Of a DNA stretch of 64,000 nt, positions 1 through 11,129 are shown piece after piece (position 1 is the first letter of the stretch; each line of letters opens with the position of its first letter). The notes under the pieces are model-generated. The model did not search any database and had not been told where the DNA came from. It worked only from the letters and a program-made list of their open reading frames with translations. The position numbers and the translations under genes are program-made. Source of the DNA: Candidatus Saccharimonadota bacterium (GTDB taxonomy: Bacteria; Patescibacteriota; Saccharimonadia; Saccharimonadales; Saccharimonadaceae). The stretch is taken from the NCBI GenBank assembly GCA_905372305.1, contig CAJPOP010000001.1, positions 310,001 through 374,000 of the forward strand, given 5' to 3'.

Positions 1-341
1 CTTTCATTGACGCTAAAATTAGAGAAGACGATATTGGCGATAAAAAGTCGCAAAAAATTTATGACAGCGGCGTAGATAAAGCGGAATTTTCTCAATTTAC
101 TGATAGAGGTGGTATTAAGAGCCTTGTTGTGACCGCTAACGGCAAGATTGGTCCGGAAATTAATGAGTCTAAAGTAAAAGAGCAAGCAAAAGGCCGGACG
201 TACGGTGATGTGCAGTCGTCGATTGAGTCTATTGAAGGTGTTGAGGATGTCGATGTGAAATTCTCGCCGTTTTGGGTAAGATCTGTACCAAATGATATAA
301 AAAAGATTAACGTTGAGTTTAAGTTGAAGGATGCCAAATAG
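1..341 (+). CDS. C-terminal fragment of an unidentified protein (5' end outside window)
   Basis: The reading frame is open from base 3 to a stop at 339-341, so the first bases of the window are the tail of a longer gene; internal GTG 129 is not a necessary start. The visible 112 residues are hydrophilic and end in a motif SPFWVRSVP followed by a beta-like stretch. I have seen similar tails on baseplate-J-like/large surface proteins encoded just upstream of ruvX in CPR genomes, but this is only a resemblance and I do not assign a function. The stop overlaps the ruvX start by 11 bases, so it probably belongs to the same transcript. Confidence 0.6.
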   Translation, partial: FIDAKIREDDIGDKKSQKIYDSGVDKAEFSQFTDRGGIKSLVVTANGKIGPEINESKVKEQAKGRTYGDVQSSIESIEGVEDVDVKFSPFWVRSVPNDIKKINVEFKLKDAK

Positions 342-735
342 GAATTTTTTGGCTCTGGATGTCGGTACGCGGCGGATCGGAGTAGCGATGGCTGATTCTC
401 GGGTTAAAATTGCGGTGCCTTTTGGGTGGCTAGAGAATGACGAGTCAACAATTCAAAAAATTGTCGAATTGGTTTTACGAAACGATATTAATGTCATCGT
501 CGTAGGCTATCCGCGCAATCAATCTGGCGAGCCAACGCAGCAGACGAAATATGTAGAGAATTTTGTCGATCAATTGGCAGAGATTGATTTGGATACGAAG
601 GTAGTCTTCCAGGACGAGTCGCTGACAAGCGTCCAGGCGGAGCAAAGACTGGGTAATAAAATTAAAGATAAAGGCGAAATTGACGCCGAGGCGGCTAGTA
701 TAATTTTGCAAGATTATTTGGAGGAGAATGTATGA
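331..735 (+). CDS. ruvX: Putative pre-16S rRNA nuclease / RuvX (YqgF) family
   Basis: 134 residues, normal length for the YqgF/RuvX RNase H-like family, which acts in 16S rRNA 5' maturation and has also been described as a Holliday-junction resolvase. The N-terminus carries the family signature LALDVGTRRIGVA with the first catalytic Asp (residue 10), a middle VVGYP motif with QSGEPTQQT, and the later DESLTS/EAASIILQDYL segment with the remaining acidic residues. Start ATG 331 lies inside the end of the preceding gene, and the stop overlaps mltG (ATGA at 732-735), so the three genes look translationally coupled. Confidence 0.93.
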   Translation: MPNRNFLALDVGTRRIGVAMADSRVKIAVPFGWLENDESTIQKIVELVLRNDINVIVVGYPRNQSGEPTQQTKYVENFVDQLAEIDLDTKVVFQDESLTSVQAEQRLGNKIKDKGEIDAEAASIILQDYLEENV

Positions 736-1811
736 AAATTCGAAGAAGCCGCAGAAAATGGCTAATAGCTTTGTCGGTGCTGGTTGCTGTGGTCGGCGTG
801 GCGTCGCTGAGTGCGGCTATGTGGTATCGACAGATGCTTGCGCCAGCTGATGTTAGTAATAAAACAGCTGTGAGGGTTGATATTAAGGAAGGTATGAACT
901 CTGGCGATATAGCTGATAGCTTGGAGCAGAAAAAGCTTATCCGCAGCTCGCTGGCTTTTTCGGCTTATGTGCGTCTGCACAATGCTAGTAGCAAGTTTCA
1001 ATCTGGTGTATATTCAGTAAAGCCGTCACAGACAGTGCCGGAAATTGTAGCTCGCTTAACTAGCGGTAAATCAGATGAGGTTTCGATAACATTTTATCCA
1101 GGTGCAACGCTGCATACGAAAATCAAAAATTCAGACGGTAGAGAAGTAGAATCGGTGTTAAAAAAAGCGGAATTTTCGGATAAAAAAATAAAAGAGGCGT
1201 TTAGCGCCAAATATACGAACCCAATTTTAGCTAGCCGCCCGAACGGCGCTGACCTAGAAGGCTACGTCTATGGTGAAACGTTTTATATTTCGCCCAATGA
1301 GTCGATTGAACAGGTGATTCAGCGTTCGCTTAGTCATTTTGAGGCTGTCGTGAAAAAATATAATCTAGTAGAGAAGTTTAAGGCTCACGGTTTGACGCTG
1401 CATCAGGGGATTACATTGGCGTCGATTATTCAAAAGGAGTCAATTGGCTGCGGTGCTGGGGCGGAGACCTGCGCTGATCAGCGAAAGATTGCGAGCGTAT
1501 TTTACAATCGTTTGAAAGCGGATATGCCGCTAGGGTCTGATGTAACGTATCAATACGCTGCTGATAAGACTGGCGCAGTACGGACGCCGGATTTAAATTC
1601 TCCGTATAACACTCGTAAACACAAGGGTTTGCCGCCAGGACCGATTGCTGTGCCGTCTCTGAGCGCGCTAAACGCAGCGGCTGATCCAGAAAACACTCCA
1701 TATAAGTACTTTTTGAGCGGTGATGATGACGTTACGTATTTTGCGGTAACGAATGATGAGCATGAGAAGAATATCAAGCAGCATTGCCAGAAAAAATGCC
1801 AGATTTCTTGA
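732..1811 (+). CDS. mltG: Endolytic murein transglycosylase MltG (YceG-like)
   Basis: 359 residues. A basic N-terminus is followed by one membrane segment (about residues 10-30), a LysM-like region with the IKEGMNSGDIADSL motif (about 50-110), and the YceG catalytic domain. The catalytic glutamate is in the ASIIQKES motif (about residues 233-240), followed by VFYNRL and the TPDLNSPYNTR / GLPPGPI / NAAADPENTPYKYFL family blocks. MltG cleaves nascent glycan strands at the membrane and so sets glycan length. It is coupled to ruvX by an ATGA overlap; ruvX-mltG adjacency is common. A strong promoter follows within 30 bases, so the next gene is a separate unit. Confidence 0.95.
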   Translation: MKIRRSRRKWLIALSVLVAVVGVASLSAAMWYRQMLAPADVSNKTAVRVDIKEGMNSGDIADSLEQKKLIRSSLAFSAYVRLHNASSKFQSGVYSVKPSQTVPEIVARLTSGKSDEVSITFYPGATLHTKIKNSDGREVESVLKKAEFSDKKIKEAFSAKYTNPILASRPNGADLEGYVYGETFYISPNESIEQVIQRSLSHFEAVVKKYNLVEKFKAHGLTLHQGITLASIIQKESIGCGAGAETCADQRKIASVFYNRLKADMPLGSDVTYQYAADKTGAVRTPDLNSPYNTRKHKGLPPGPIAVPSLSALNAAADPENTPYKYFLSGDDDVTYFAVTNDEHEKNIKQHCQKKCQIS

Positions 1812-1835
1812 CAAATTAGCATTTCATAAAATCTA

Positions 1836-1864
1836 TTGACAATAATGTCAATGTCGTGTAAAAT
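1836..1864 (+). promoter_or_regulatory. Consensus-like promoter of the LysM-CHAP gene
   Basis: TTGACA at 1836-1841 and TAAAAT at 1859-1864 are separated by exactly 17 bp. Transcription would start near 1871, leaving a leader of roughly 130 nt before the TTG start at 2004. Confidence 0.75.
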
Positions 1865-2003
1865 AAACAGTAGCTCGTTCGCGAGTTGAGTTGTTGGGGA
1901 CTGGCACGACGAACGGCCTGCCAAGATTGTCGCTACGGATACGATAAACCAAATCATTTTAGAATATAAACTAATTATTAGGTCGACAAGGTATCCTGTT
2001 CTA
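1865..2003 (+). promoter_or_regulatory. Long 5' leader with small hairpins, function unknown
   Basis: The leader contains a UUCG-type hairpin (AGCTCG/CGAGTT, 1872-1887) and a second stem TGGCA/TGCCA (about 1902-1924). I could not match it to the c-di-AMP (ydaO) riboswitch, which precedes LysM/cell-wall hydrolase genes in some other bacteria. The reading frame of the downstream gene is open back to 1890 but has no usable start codon there. Confidence 0.35.
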
Positions 2004-4576
<2,573 letters not shown>

Positions 4577-4614
4577 ATTTGGGTGTCATCTCGTAGCTTT
4601 GCTATACTATAGTT

Positions 4615-6030
4615 ATGGCGCAAACATTTTTCTTCTATGACCTCGAAACCAGCGGATTAAATCCGCGGCAAGACCGCATCATGCAGTTTGCTGGGCAGCG
4701 GACAGACATGAATCTCGAGCCGATTGGTGAGCCGTATAATCTATTGGTGACGCTGAATGACGACACGCTGCCGAGTCCTGATGCGCTGATGGTGACTGGT
4801 ATCACGCCGCAAAAAACGGTCGAGGAAGGCTACAGTGAGGCGCAGTTTGCCCGGATACTCAGTGAGGAGATTTTCACGCCTGAGACTATTACGGTTGGTT
4901 TTAATAATATTCGGTTTGACGACGAATTTATCCGCCATTTGTTGTGGCGCAATTTTCATGATCCGTACGAATGGAGCTGGAAAGACGGCCGCTCACGTTG
5001 GGATTTGCTGGATGTGGTGCGATTGACGCGGGCGCTCAGGCCGGAAGGAATCAATTGGCCGCTTGACGACAAAGGTGAGCCAAGCAACCGCCTGGAGTTG
5101 ATCACCAGCGCTAATGGTATAGCCCACGAAAATGCTCATGACGCTTTGGCGGACGTAACAGCGTTGATTGCCGTGACGAAATTAATCAAGCAAAAGCAGC
5201 CGCAGCTATACGACTATTTACTGAAAATGCGCGATAAAAAAGTAGTCCAGCAGCTGGTCAATGTCGACGACAAAAAACCGTTTGTCTATGCCAGCGGGCG
5301 CTACGATAAGGAATTTGCCAAAACCACGGTGGCCTTTCCGCTGACGACTAGTCGAAACGGCGGCGTGGTTGCCTATGATCTGCGCTATGACCCGACGTCA
5401 TTTGTTGAGCTGAGTGTGGAGGAGCTGTCGGCAAAAATCTTTGCTTCGTGGGAGGAGCGGCAAGCTGAGGATTTCGTCAAGTTACCAGTCAAAGAATTGC
5501 AGTATAATCGCTGTCCGGCGGTGGCGCCGCTGGGTGTGTTAGAGCAGGGAGATGGCTGGCAGAAAATTTCGCTTGATCTAAAGACAATGCAGAAACATCA
5601 AAATATTTTACTGAATCACCCGGACTTTGCCGAAAAATTACGGACTATTTTTGAAAACAAGCCAGCCTTCAAGAAACTGCCCGATCCGGAAGCACAATTG
5701 TATGACGGCTTTTTGAACGACCGTGATCGTATCCGTGTCGAGGCGGTGCGTAATGCTGATGAGCGCGAGCTGGCTGATTTTCATCCAGAGTTTCAGGACG
5801 AACGGTTAGCGCCGCTATTGCTACACTACAAAGCACGTAATTTTCCGCGCTCACTCAGTGAAGATGATCTGGCGCAGTGGGAAGCGTGGCGGGCTCAGCG
5901 CTTGCAGGCACAATTGCCAGGGTTTATGACAGCTTTGCATCGTTTAGCGCCGACAGCAACTGACGAGCAGCAGTTTATTTTACAAGAGTTGCAGCTGTGG
6001 GCGGAGGCGGTATTGCCGGGTAGCGACTAA
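4615..6030 (+). CDS. sbcB: Exodeoxyribonuclease I (SbcB)
   Basis: 471 residues, matching ExoI length. The DEDDh exonuclease motifs are visible: FYDLETSG near residue 7 (ExoI), FNNIRFDDEF near 98 (ExoII) and HDALADVTA near 178 (ExoIII), followed by the SH3-like and C-terminal helical domains typical of SbcB. It degrades single-stranded DNA 3' to 5' in recombination and mismatch repair. SbcB is best known from gammaproteobacteria. The TATACT -10 box (4603-4608) ends six bases before ATG, again leaderless. The promoter-start block is the same as that of the gene at 46619. Confidence 0.93.
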   Translation: MAQTFFFYDLETSGLNPRQDRIMQFAGQRTDMNLEPIGEPYNLLVTLNDDTLPSPDALMVTGITPQKTVEEGYSEAQFARILSEEIFTPETITVGFNNIRFDDEFIRHLLWRNFHDPYEWSWKDGRSRWDLLDVVRLTRALRPEGINWPLDDKGEPSNRLELITSANGIAHENAHDALADVTALIAVTKLIKQKQPQLYDYLLKMRDKKVVQQLVNVDDKKPFVYASGRYDKEFAKTTVAFPLTTSRNGGVVAYDLRYDPTSFVELSVEELSAKIFASWEERQAEDFVKLPVKELQYNRCPAVAPLGVLEQGDGWQKISLDLKTMQKHQNILLNHPDFAEKLRTIFENKPAFKKLPDPEAQLYDGFLNDRDRIRVEAVRNADERELADFHPEFQDERLAPLLLHYKARNFPRSLSEDDLAQWEAWRAQRLQAQLPGFMTALHRLAPTATDEQQFILQELQLWAEAVLPGSD

Positions 6031-6051
6031 CTCTTGAACTTTTTAGTTAGG

Positions 6052-6318
6052 TTAATTGTCTTTTGGCGGTAGTGGACGTTGTGCTGAGTTTTCAATAGCG
6101 ATAAGTATATTCAGCGCTATAGCGCCATAAAATAGCAACATCAGCCAGTATGGAATTGACATACGTGTACCAGGTATAGCACCAGCTATTATAAAATTTA
6201 CAATTACATCATAAAGCCCAAAGTGTAGCAGCGCGATAATTAGTGCGCTAATAATACATATCAGTAAAATACGCAACTTGAAACTAAGACTTTTGAAAAA
6301 TTCCACTATCACACTCAT
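6052..6318 (-). CDS. Small two-TM membrane protein, function unknown
   Basis: 88 residues with two predicted membrane helices (about 15-45 and 57-77) and a short polar C-terminus. I do not recognise a family. On the minus strand a TATAGT box (plus-strand ACTATA, 6327-6332) ends eight bases before ATG 6318, which supports expression as a leaderless message. It converges with sbcB, with about 20 bases between the stops. Confidence 0.6.
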   Translation of the reverse strand: MSVIVEFFKSLSFKLRILLICIISALIIALLHFGLYDVIVNFIIAGAIPGTRMSIPYWLMLLFYGAIALNILIAIENSAQRPLPPKDN

Positions 6319-6414
6319 TTGACTACACTATAGCAAATGTACTATAGTATGCGCAACGATAAGCAGAATGCGCTGCAGCCTAGATTAATGTGATCACCAG
6401 ATAGACTTAAATAT

Positions 6415-6627
6415 TTGACAAGTTATGGTATGCTGTTTGTACGCCTAAGTGCTTGCCTTGATTGGCCAGAAGAATATCCAAATGTCTCTACGTCAGAATT
6501 GACTGGCATACTGACAAAATGGCGACGTATGGATAAAGTATATGAACGACGATTTTCAAAATCTGTTCATAAGGATTTTAAAGATGAACGGGTGGATATA
6601 CAGTTCACTGACTGGAAAAAGTTGTGA
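6415..6627 (+). CDS. Short hypothetical ORF, possibly a gene remnant
   Basis: 70 residues from TTG 6415 (or a shorter form from ATG 6430). It is rich in Lys, Asp, Arg and Trp and matches nothing I know. There is no Shine-Dalgarno site; the TTGACA at the proposed start could instead be part of a promoter. It ends just before the uvrA promoter. It may be real, a decayed gene, or chance. Confidence 0.3.
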   Translation: MTSYGMLFVRLSACLDWPEEYPNVSTSELTGILTKWRRMDKVYERRFSKSVHKDFKDERVDIQFTDWKKL

Positions 6628-6650
6628 AAAACAGTTATAATGTAGCGGTT

Positions 6651-9485
6651 ATGGTAGAGTTTATTCGCGTCAAGGGCGCCCGTGAGCATAATCTGAAAAA
6701 TATTGACGTGGAGATCCCGCGCGATAAATTAGTGATAATCACTGGCCTGAGTGGCAGCGGTAAGTCATCACTAGCGTTTGACACGATTTACGCCGAGGGC
6801 CAGCGCCGCTATGTCGAGAGTCTGTCGAGTTATGCGCGGCAATTTTTGGGCATTATGGATAAGCCGGATGTTGATAGTATCGATGGGCTGAGTCCGGCAA
6901 TTTCAATTGACCAGAAATCAACCAGCCGTAATCCGCGCTCAACGGTGGCGACGGTGACCGAGATTTATGATTACTTACGTCTCTTATTTGCGCGAATTGG
7001 CACGCCGCATTGTCCGGCTCTCAAACCAGACGGTACGCGCTGCCATAAGCCGGTGTCGCGCCGCACGGTTGAGGCGATTATCCAGGAGATTATCAAGCAA
7101 TATAATGGTAAGCGATTGCTGCTACTCGCGCCAATTGTCAAAAATAAGAAGGGCGAGTTTGCGCACATTCCAGAGCAGTATCGGCGGCTAGGCTACGCCC
7201 GAGTGCGCGTGGATGGCGTGGTGTATGCATTGGATGAGTTTCCGCAGCTACAGAAGAACTACAAGCACAGCATTGAGTTAGTGGTTGATCGCCTAGTGGT
7301 GAACAATGACTTGACCAGCCGGTTGAGCCAGAGCGTCGAGCAGGCACTGGAGCTTGGCCAGGGTGTGGTTGAAGTGCTGGATGCCGATACGGATGAATCA
7401 AAGACGTTTTCACAGCGTTATGCCTGTGTTGATCATCCGGATGAGGAGATCCCAGAGCTTGAACCGCGTTTGTTTAGTTTTAACGCGCCGCAAGGAGCGT
7501 GTCCGAGCTGCACTGGGCTTGGCAGCCGATTGGAAGTCGATCCTAGTTTAGTACTGAATGAGAATCTGACGATCGCCGAGGGGGCAATTCGGCCATACAA
7601 CCGGATTAATGTTGATAACTTTTACATGCGCAAGATTTCAGCAGTGGCCGAGGCGCATGGTTTTAGTATTCGGACGCCAGTTAAACAGTTATCTAACGAG
7701 GATCGTCATAAGGTACTATATGGCACTGGCAAGCAAAAATATCAAGTACAGCTTGGTAATGGGCGGCATTACGATGCAACCTATGAAGGAGTGATTCCGA
7801 ATCTGGAGCGACGCTGGAAAGAGACTGATAGCGAATTTATGCGTAAGGATATTGAGCGGTTCATGCGCCAGCGGGACTGTTATGTTTGCGGCGGCGCGCG
7901 GCTGAAACCAGTCGTCCTAGCGGTAACAGTGCAGGGTCTGAATATCATGGATATTTGTGACCTCGGTGTTGATGATGCGCTCGATTTGTTCACTCACAAG
8001 TTAACACTGAACGAGCAGCAAGCGATGATCGCGCGGCTGATTTTGAAAGAGATTACCGCTCGCCTCGGCTTTATGAGTAATGTCGGGCTTAATTATTTGG
8101 AGTTAGGGCGCGCCGCCAATACGTTGAGCGGCGGCGAGGCGCAGCGAATTCGGCTGGCAACGCAGATTGGCAGCGGTTTGCAGGGCGTGTTATACGTGCT
8201 GGATGAGCCATCAATTGGCCTGCATCAGCGAGATAACGACAGGCTGATTGCTACGCTGAAGCGTCTGCGTGACCTCGGTAATACTGTGCTGGTGGTTGAA
8301 CACGACGAGGATACAATCCGACAGAGCGACTTTTTGATTGACATGGGGCCGGGTGCTGGTGTGCATGGTGGCGCGGTGGTGGCGCTGGGCGCACCAAATG
8401 AGGTGGCTAAGTGCACGGATAGTATCACCGGGCGGTATCTATCAGGCGTAGAAAAAATTGCCGTACCAAAACATCGCCGCCGGGTTGATGCTAGCCGTCA
8501 GTTGATCGTTCGCGGCGCTCGCGAGAATAATTTGAAACAGATCGACGTGGCGTTCCCCTTGGGTCTAATGACGGTGGTGTCGGGTGTCTCAGGTAGCGGT
8601 AAATCAACTCTAGTTAATGATATTATCGCCAAGGAATTAGCGGCACGGCTCAACCGGGCTAGTGACGTACCTGGCACACACGATAAAATTGAGGGAATAA
8701 AGCAGTTGGATAAAGCTATCGTCATTGATCAGTCGCCAATTGGCCGCACGCCGCGCTCTAATCCAGCGACCTACACTGGCATTTTTACGCCAATTCGCGA
8801 ACTGTTTGCCAGTACCCCTGAGGCTAATGTCCGCGGCTATAAAGCGGGGCGGTTCAGTTTTAACGTCAAGGGCGGCCGCTGCGAAAATTGCCAAGGCGAC
8901 GGTATGATCAAGATCGAGATGCACTTTTTGCCGGATGTCTACGTCCAGTGTGACGAGTGCCACGGTAAGCGTTATAATCGTGAGGCGCTGGAAATTAAGT
9001 ATAAAAATAAGACGATTGCTGATGTACTCGATATGACAGTTGAGCAGGCGGCGGAATTCTTCGATAGCGTGCCTAATATCGCTCGGAAACTACAGACACT
9101 GGTCGAAGTCGGTCTTGGTTATATCAAGCTCGGCCAGCCAGCGACCACCTTTTCGGGCGGCGAGGCGCAGCGTATCAAGCTGGCAACGGAGCTCTCCAAA
9201 CGCTCAACCGGCAAGACGATGTATATTCTGGATGAGCCGACAACTGGGCTACATTCTGCCGATGTTAAGCGGCTGCTGGGGATTTTGCAGCAGCTGGTTG
9301 ACGGCGGCAACAGTATGATCATCATTGAGCACAATCTGGATGTGATTAAATCGGCCGACTGGATTATCGATATGGGGCCCGAGGGCGGTCTCGGCGGCGG
9401 TACGGTAGTAGCGAGCGGTACGCCAGAAGAAGTCGCCAAAGTATCAGCCTCGTTTACCGGCAAGTATTTGAAAAATTTACTATAA
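6651..9485 (+). CDS. uvrA: Excinuclease ABC subunit A
   Basis: 944 residues from ATG 6651. The frame is open back to 6624, but the TATAAT -10 box (6636-6641) lies inside that extension, so the shorter start is preferred. Two ABC ATPase units: Walker [10 protein letters not shown] (about 32-40) and GVSGSGKST (about 644-652), signatures LSGGEAQR and FSGGEAQR, and two Walker B/LDEP motifs. The zinc modules are partly altered: the first pair is C-x2-H plus CPSC, while CENC/CDEC near residue 745 is intact. UvrA finds DNA lesions and loads UvrB; uvrC lies at 20255. Confidence 0.97.
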   Translation: MVEFIRVKGAREHNLKNIDVEIPRDKLVIITGLSGSGKSSLAFDTIYAEGQRRYVESLSSYARQFLGIMDKPDVDSIDGLSPAISIDQKSTSRNPRSTVATVTEIYDYLRLLFARIGTPHCPALKPDGTRCHKPVSRRTVEAIIQEIIKQYNGKRLLLLAPIVKNKKGEFAHIPEQYRRLGYARVRVDGVVYALDEFPQLQKNYKHSIELVVDRLVVNNDLTSRLSQSVEQALELGQGVVEVLDADTDESKTFSQRYACVDHPDEEIPELEPRLFSFNAPQGACPSCTGLGSRLEVDPSLVLNENLTIAEGAIRPYNRINVDNFYMRKISAVAEAHGFSIRTPVKQLSNEDRHKVLYGTGKQKYQVQLGNGRHYDATYEGVIPNLERRWKETDSEFMRKDIERFMRQRDCYVCGGARLKPVVLAVTVQGLNIMDICDLGVDDALDLFTHKLTLNEQQAMIARLILKEITARLGFMSNVGLNYLELGRAANTLSGGEAQRIRLATQIGSGLQGVLYVLDEPSIGLHQRDNDRLIATLKRLRDLGNTVLVVEHDEDTIRQSDFLIDMGPGAGVHGGAVVALGAPNEVAKCTDSITGRYLSGVEKIAVPKHRRRVDASRQLIVRGARENNLKQIDVAFPLGLMTVVSGVSGSGKSTLVNDIIAKELAARLNRASDVPGTHDKIEGIKQLDKAIVIDQSPIGRTPRSNPATYTGIFTPIRELFASTPEANVRGYKAGRFSFNVKGGRCENCQGDGMIKIEMHFLPDVYVQCDECHGKRYNREALEIKYKNKTIADVLDMTVEQAAEFFDSVPNIARKLQTLVEVGLGYIKLGQPATTFSGGEAQRIKLATELSKRSTGKTMYILDEPTTGLHSADVKRLLGILQQLVDGGNSMIIIEHNLDVIKSADWIIDMGPEGGLGGGTVVASGTPEEVAKVSASFTGKYLKNLL

Positions 9486-9585
9486 AAAGACGATTGAGCG
9501 ATTTCTAAAATTAGTTTGACAGGAAAAGGTGCAGCATACGATGTCTAATTGAAATCAAGTAAATTAGTACAACGATGTTTGGACT

Positions 9586-10242
9586 TTATTTTTTTCGGCG
9601 GCGAGTAGTTTTTGATAATAAAACCAGGAGTTGTTTTTTTATTGCTGCGCGGGATGAAGGTTTTTTGAGAGCATGGATAATCATCGGTGAAACAGAAAGG
9701 AATATAATAATAAGTGCGGCAACTTCAATGTTTATACCAGCCTTGGTTAGGAACTCTCCAGCGTAAAATCCTAGATAAATAAACAGCGATGACCACAAGA
9801 ATCCGCCAATTAGATTAAAAAGTAAAAAGGTTTTATAGTGCATTTTTCCAGCACCAGCAACGATTGGCGCAAATGTGCGGACGATTGGCGCGAATCTAGC
9901 TAGGACAATTGTTACTGAGCCGTGTTTGTCATAAAATTTTTCGGTTTGTTCCAAATATTTTTTCTTAAAAAATCGAGAATTTTCTTTTTCAAACAGTTTA
10001 CGCCCAACTTTATGTCCAAAACTGTAACCGACACTATCTCCGAGTACTGCTGCTATAAAAACTAAGATTGCGAAAATATGAATGTCAATATGTAGAATGT
10101 TCTGCTGAACCATGTATCCAGAAGTAAATAGTAGGCTATCTCCAGGAAGTATGAATCCTATAAGTAATCCCGACTCCGCGAACACTACTAATAAAATTGC
10201 TAATATGCCGAAGCTAGTAATTAGATGAACGAAAGACTCCAT
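9586..10242 (-). CDS. DedA-family membrane protein
   Basis: 218 residues with the DedA/SNARE-associated (VTT) pattern: FAESGLLIGFILPGDSLLF near the N-terminus, the GDSVGYSFGHKVG motif with conserved acidic and Gly residues, then FARFAPIVRTFAPIVAGAGKM, and four or more membrane helices. DedA proteins are undecaprenyl-phosphate or phospholipid flippases/transporters. The C-terminus is strongly basic. A minus-strand TATAAT (10258-10253) ends ten bases before the start, divergent from rplY. Confidence 0.9.
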   Translation of the reverse strand: MESFVHLITSFGILAILLVVFAESGLLIGFILPGDSLLFTSGYMVQQNILHIDIHIFAILVFIAAVLGDSVGYSFGHKVGRKLFEKENSRFFKKKYLEQTEKFYDKHGSVTIVLARFAPIVRTFAPIVAGAGKMHYKTFLLFNLIGGFLWSSLFIYLGFYAGEFLTKAGINIEVAALIIIFLSVSPMIIHALKKPSSRAAIKKQLLVLLSKTTRRRKK

Positions 10243-10286
10243 AATATTACGTATTATAGCATACAGTAACCGCTTATGTATTTTGG

Positions 10287-10337
10287 TATAATAAAATAGT
10301 AATATAAATTTACCTCCGAACAGGTACCCGAAAGGAG
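10287..10337 (+). promoter_or_regulatory. rplY promoter, leader hairpin and Shine-Dalgarno site
   Basis: Extended -10 TGGTATAAT (box at 10287-10292), then a roughly 40-nt leader with a TACCT/AGGTA hairpin (10311-10326) and AAAGGAG close to ATG 10342. This conventional leader contrasts with the leaderless layout of neighbouring housekeeping genes. Confidence 0.65.
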
Positions 10338-10341
10338 AAGT

Positions 10342-11052
10342 ATGGGAGAAAAAATTACATTAAACATTCAGCCTCGCCAGATTCATGGTAAGAAAGTAGC
10401 CAGGCTACGGCGCGAAGGGCTGGTGCCAGGAGTAGTCTACGGCGCTAGTGTAAAAGCGTACAATATTCAAGCAGCTGCTGGTGAAGTCGCCAAAGTTGTT
10501 GCGGCAGCAGGCAAGCATACTCCAGTACAGCTGGCTGGCAAAAAACGGCAAATTGCCATGATAAAGAGTGTTGATATTCATCCAGTAAAGCGTACTATTC
10601 GTCATGTTGCCTTTCATGCAGTTCGGGCTGATGAGCCGGTGATTGCCGAAGTGCCGATTCGTTTGAGCGGTACAGGAGAATCTGAAGCGGAGCGTGCCGG
10701 CTTGATAGTCCTACAAGCGCTTGAGAAGATCAAGGTCAAGGCCTTGCCGATGGATCTGCCAGAAGCATTGGAAGCGCCGACAGACGGTCTTGTTAAAGAG
10801 GGCGACCGGGTGACTGTGGGCGACATTGTTTTGCCGGATGGTGTTGAGCTGGTCGAGAACGATGACGGCCGCGAAGGCACGGCTGACGACGACATTACGG
10901 TCAAGGACTTGGTTGTGGCAAACGTCTATGAGCCGAGCGCTCTAGCGGCTGCCAACGATGCGGCGGCCGGCGAAGCTGAGTCCGCTGACGCCGAGCAGGT
11001 AGAAGTTACGGGAGAAGCTGAAAAGACTGAAAAGACTGAAGCGTCGGAATAG
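10342..11052 (+). CDS. rplY: Ribosomal protein L25/Ctc (bL25), long form
   Basis: 236 residues. The N-terminal 5S-rRNA-binding L25 domain (about 1-95; RQIHGKKVARLRREGLVPGVVYG is the family signature) is followed by the TL5/Ctc beta domain (about 96-195) and an Ala/Glu-rich acidic tail (about 200-236). A strong Shine-Dalgarno site fixes the start. An intrinsic terminator at 11071 makes it monocistronic. Confidence 0.95.
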   Translation: MGEKITLNIQPRQIHGKKVARLRREGLVPGVVYGASVKAYNIQAAAGEVAKVVAAAGKHTPVQLAGKKRQIAMIKSVDIHPVKRTIRHVAFHAVRADEPVIAEVPIRLSGTGESEAERAGLIVLQALEKIKVKALPMDLPEALEAPTDGLVKEGDRVTVGDIVLPDGVELVENDDGREGTADDDITVKDLVVANVYEPSALAAANDAAAGEAESADAEQVEVTGEAEKTEKTEASE

Positions 11053-11070
11053 TCTGGTCTTAGGTTATCA

Positions 11071-11102
11071 AAAAACACCGTCATGATTTGGCGGTGTTTT
11101 TC
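11071..11102 (+). terminator. Intrinsic terminator of rplY
   Basis: AACACCGTC pairs with GGCGGTGTT over a seven-base loop, with a T-tract after it and an A-tract before it, so it could also act on the convergent ABC-transporter transcript. Confidence 0.88.
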
Positions 11103-11129
11103 TGTTGCTATAGTTGGAAATGCTAGAAA

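Noticed and set aside
1890..2003. In-frame upstream extension of the LysM-CHAP protein
   Set aside because: The frame is open from 1890, but it contains no ATG, GTG or TTG before 2004 and follows directly on a promoter.
6624..6650. Longer UvrA start
   Set aside because: The extension contains the TATAAT box of the gene and adds residues not found at the UvrA N-terminus.
9486..9585. TTGACA at about 9516 as a promoter between uvrA and dedA
   Set aside because: No suitable -10 box at the right distance and no plus-strand gene follows.
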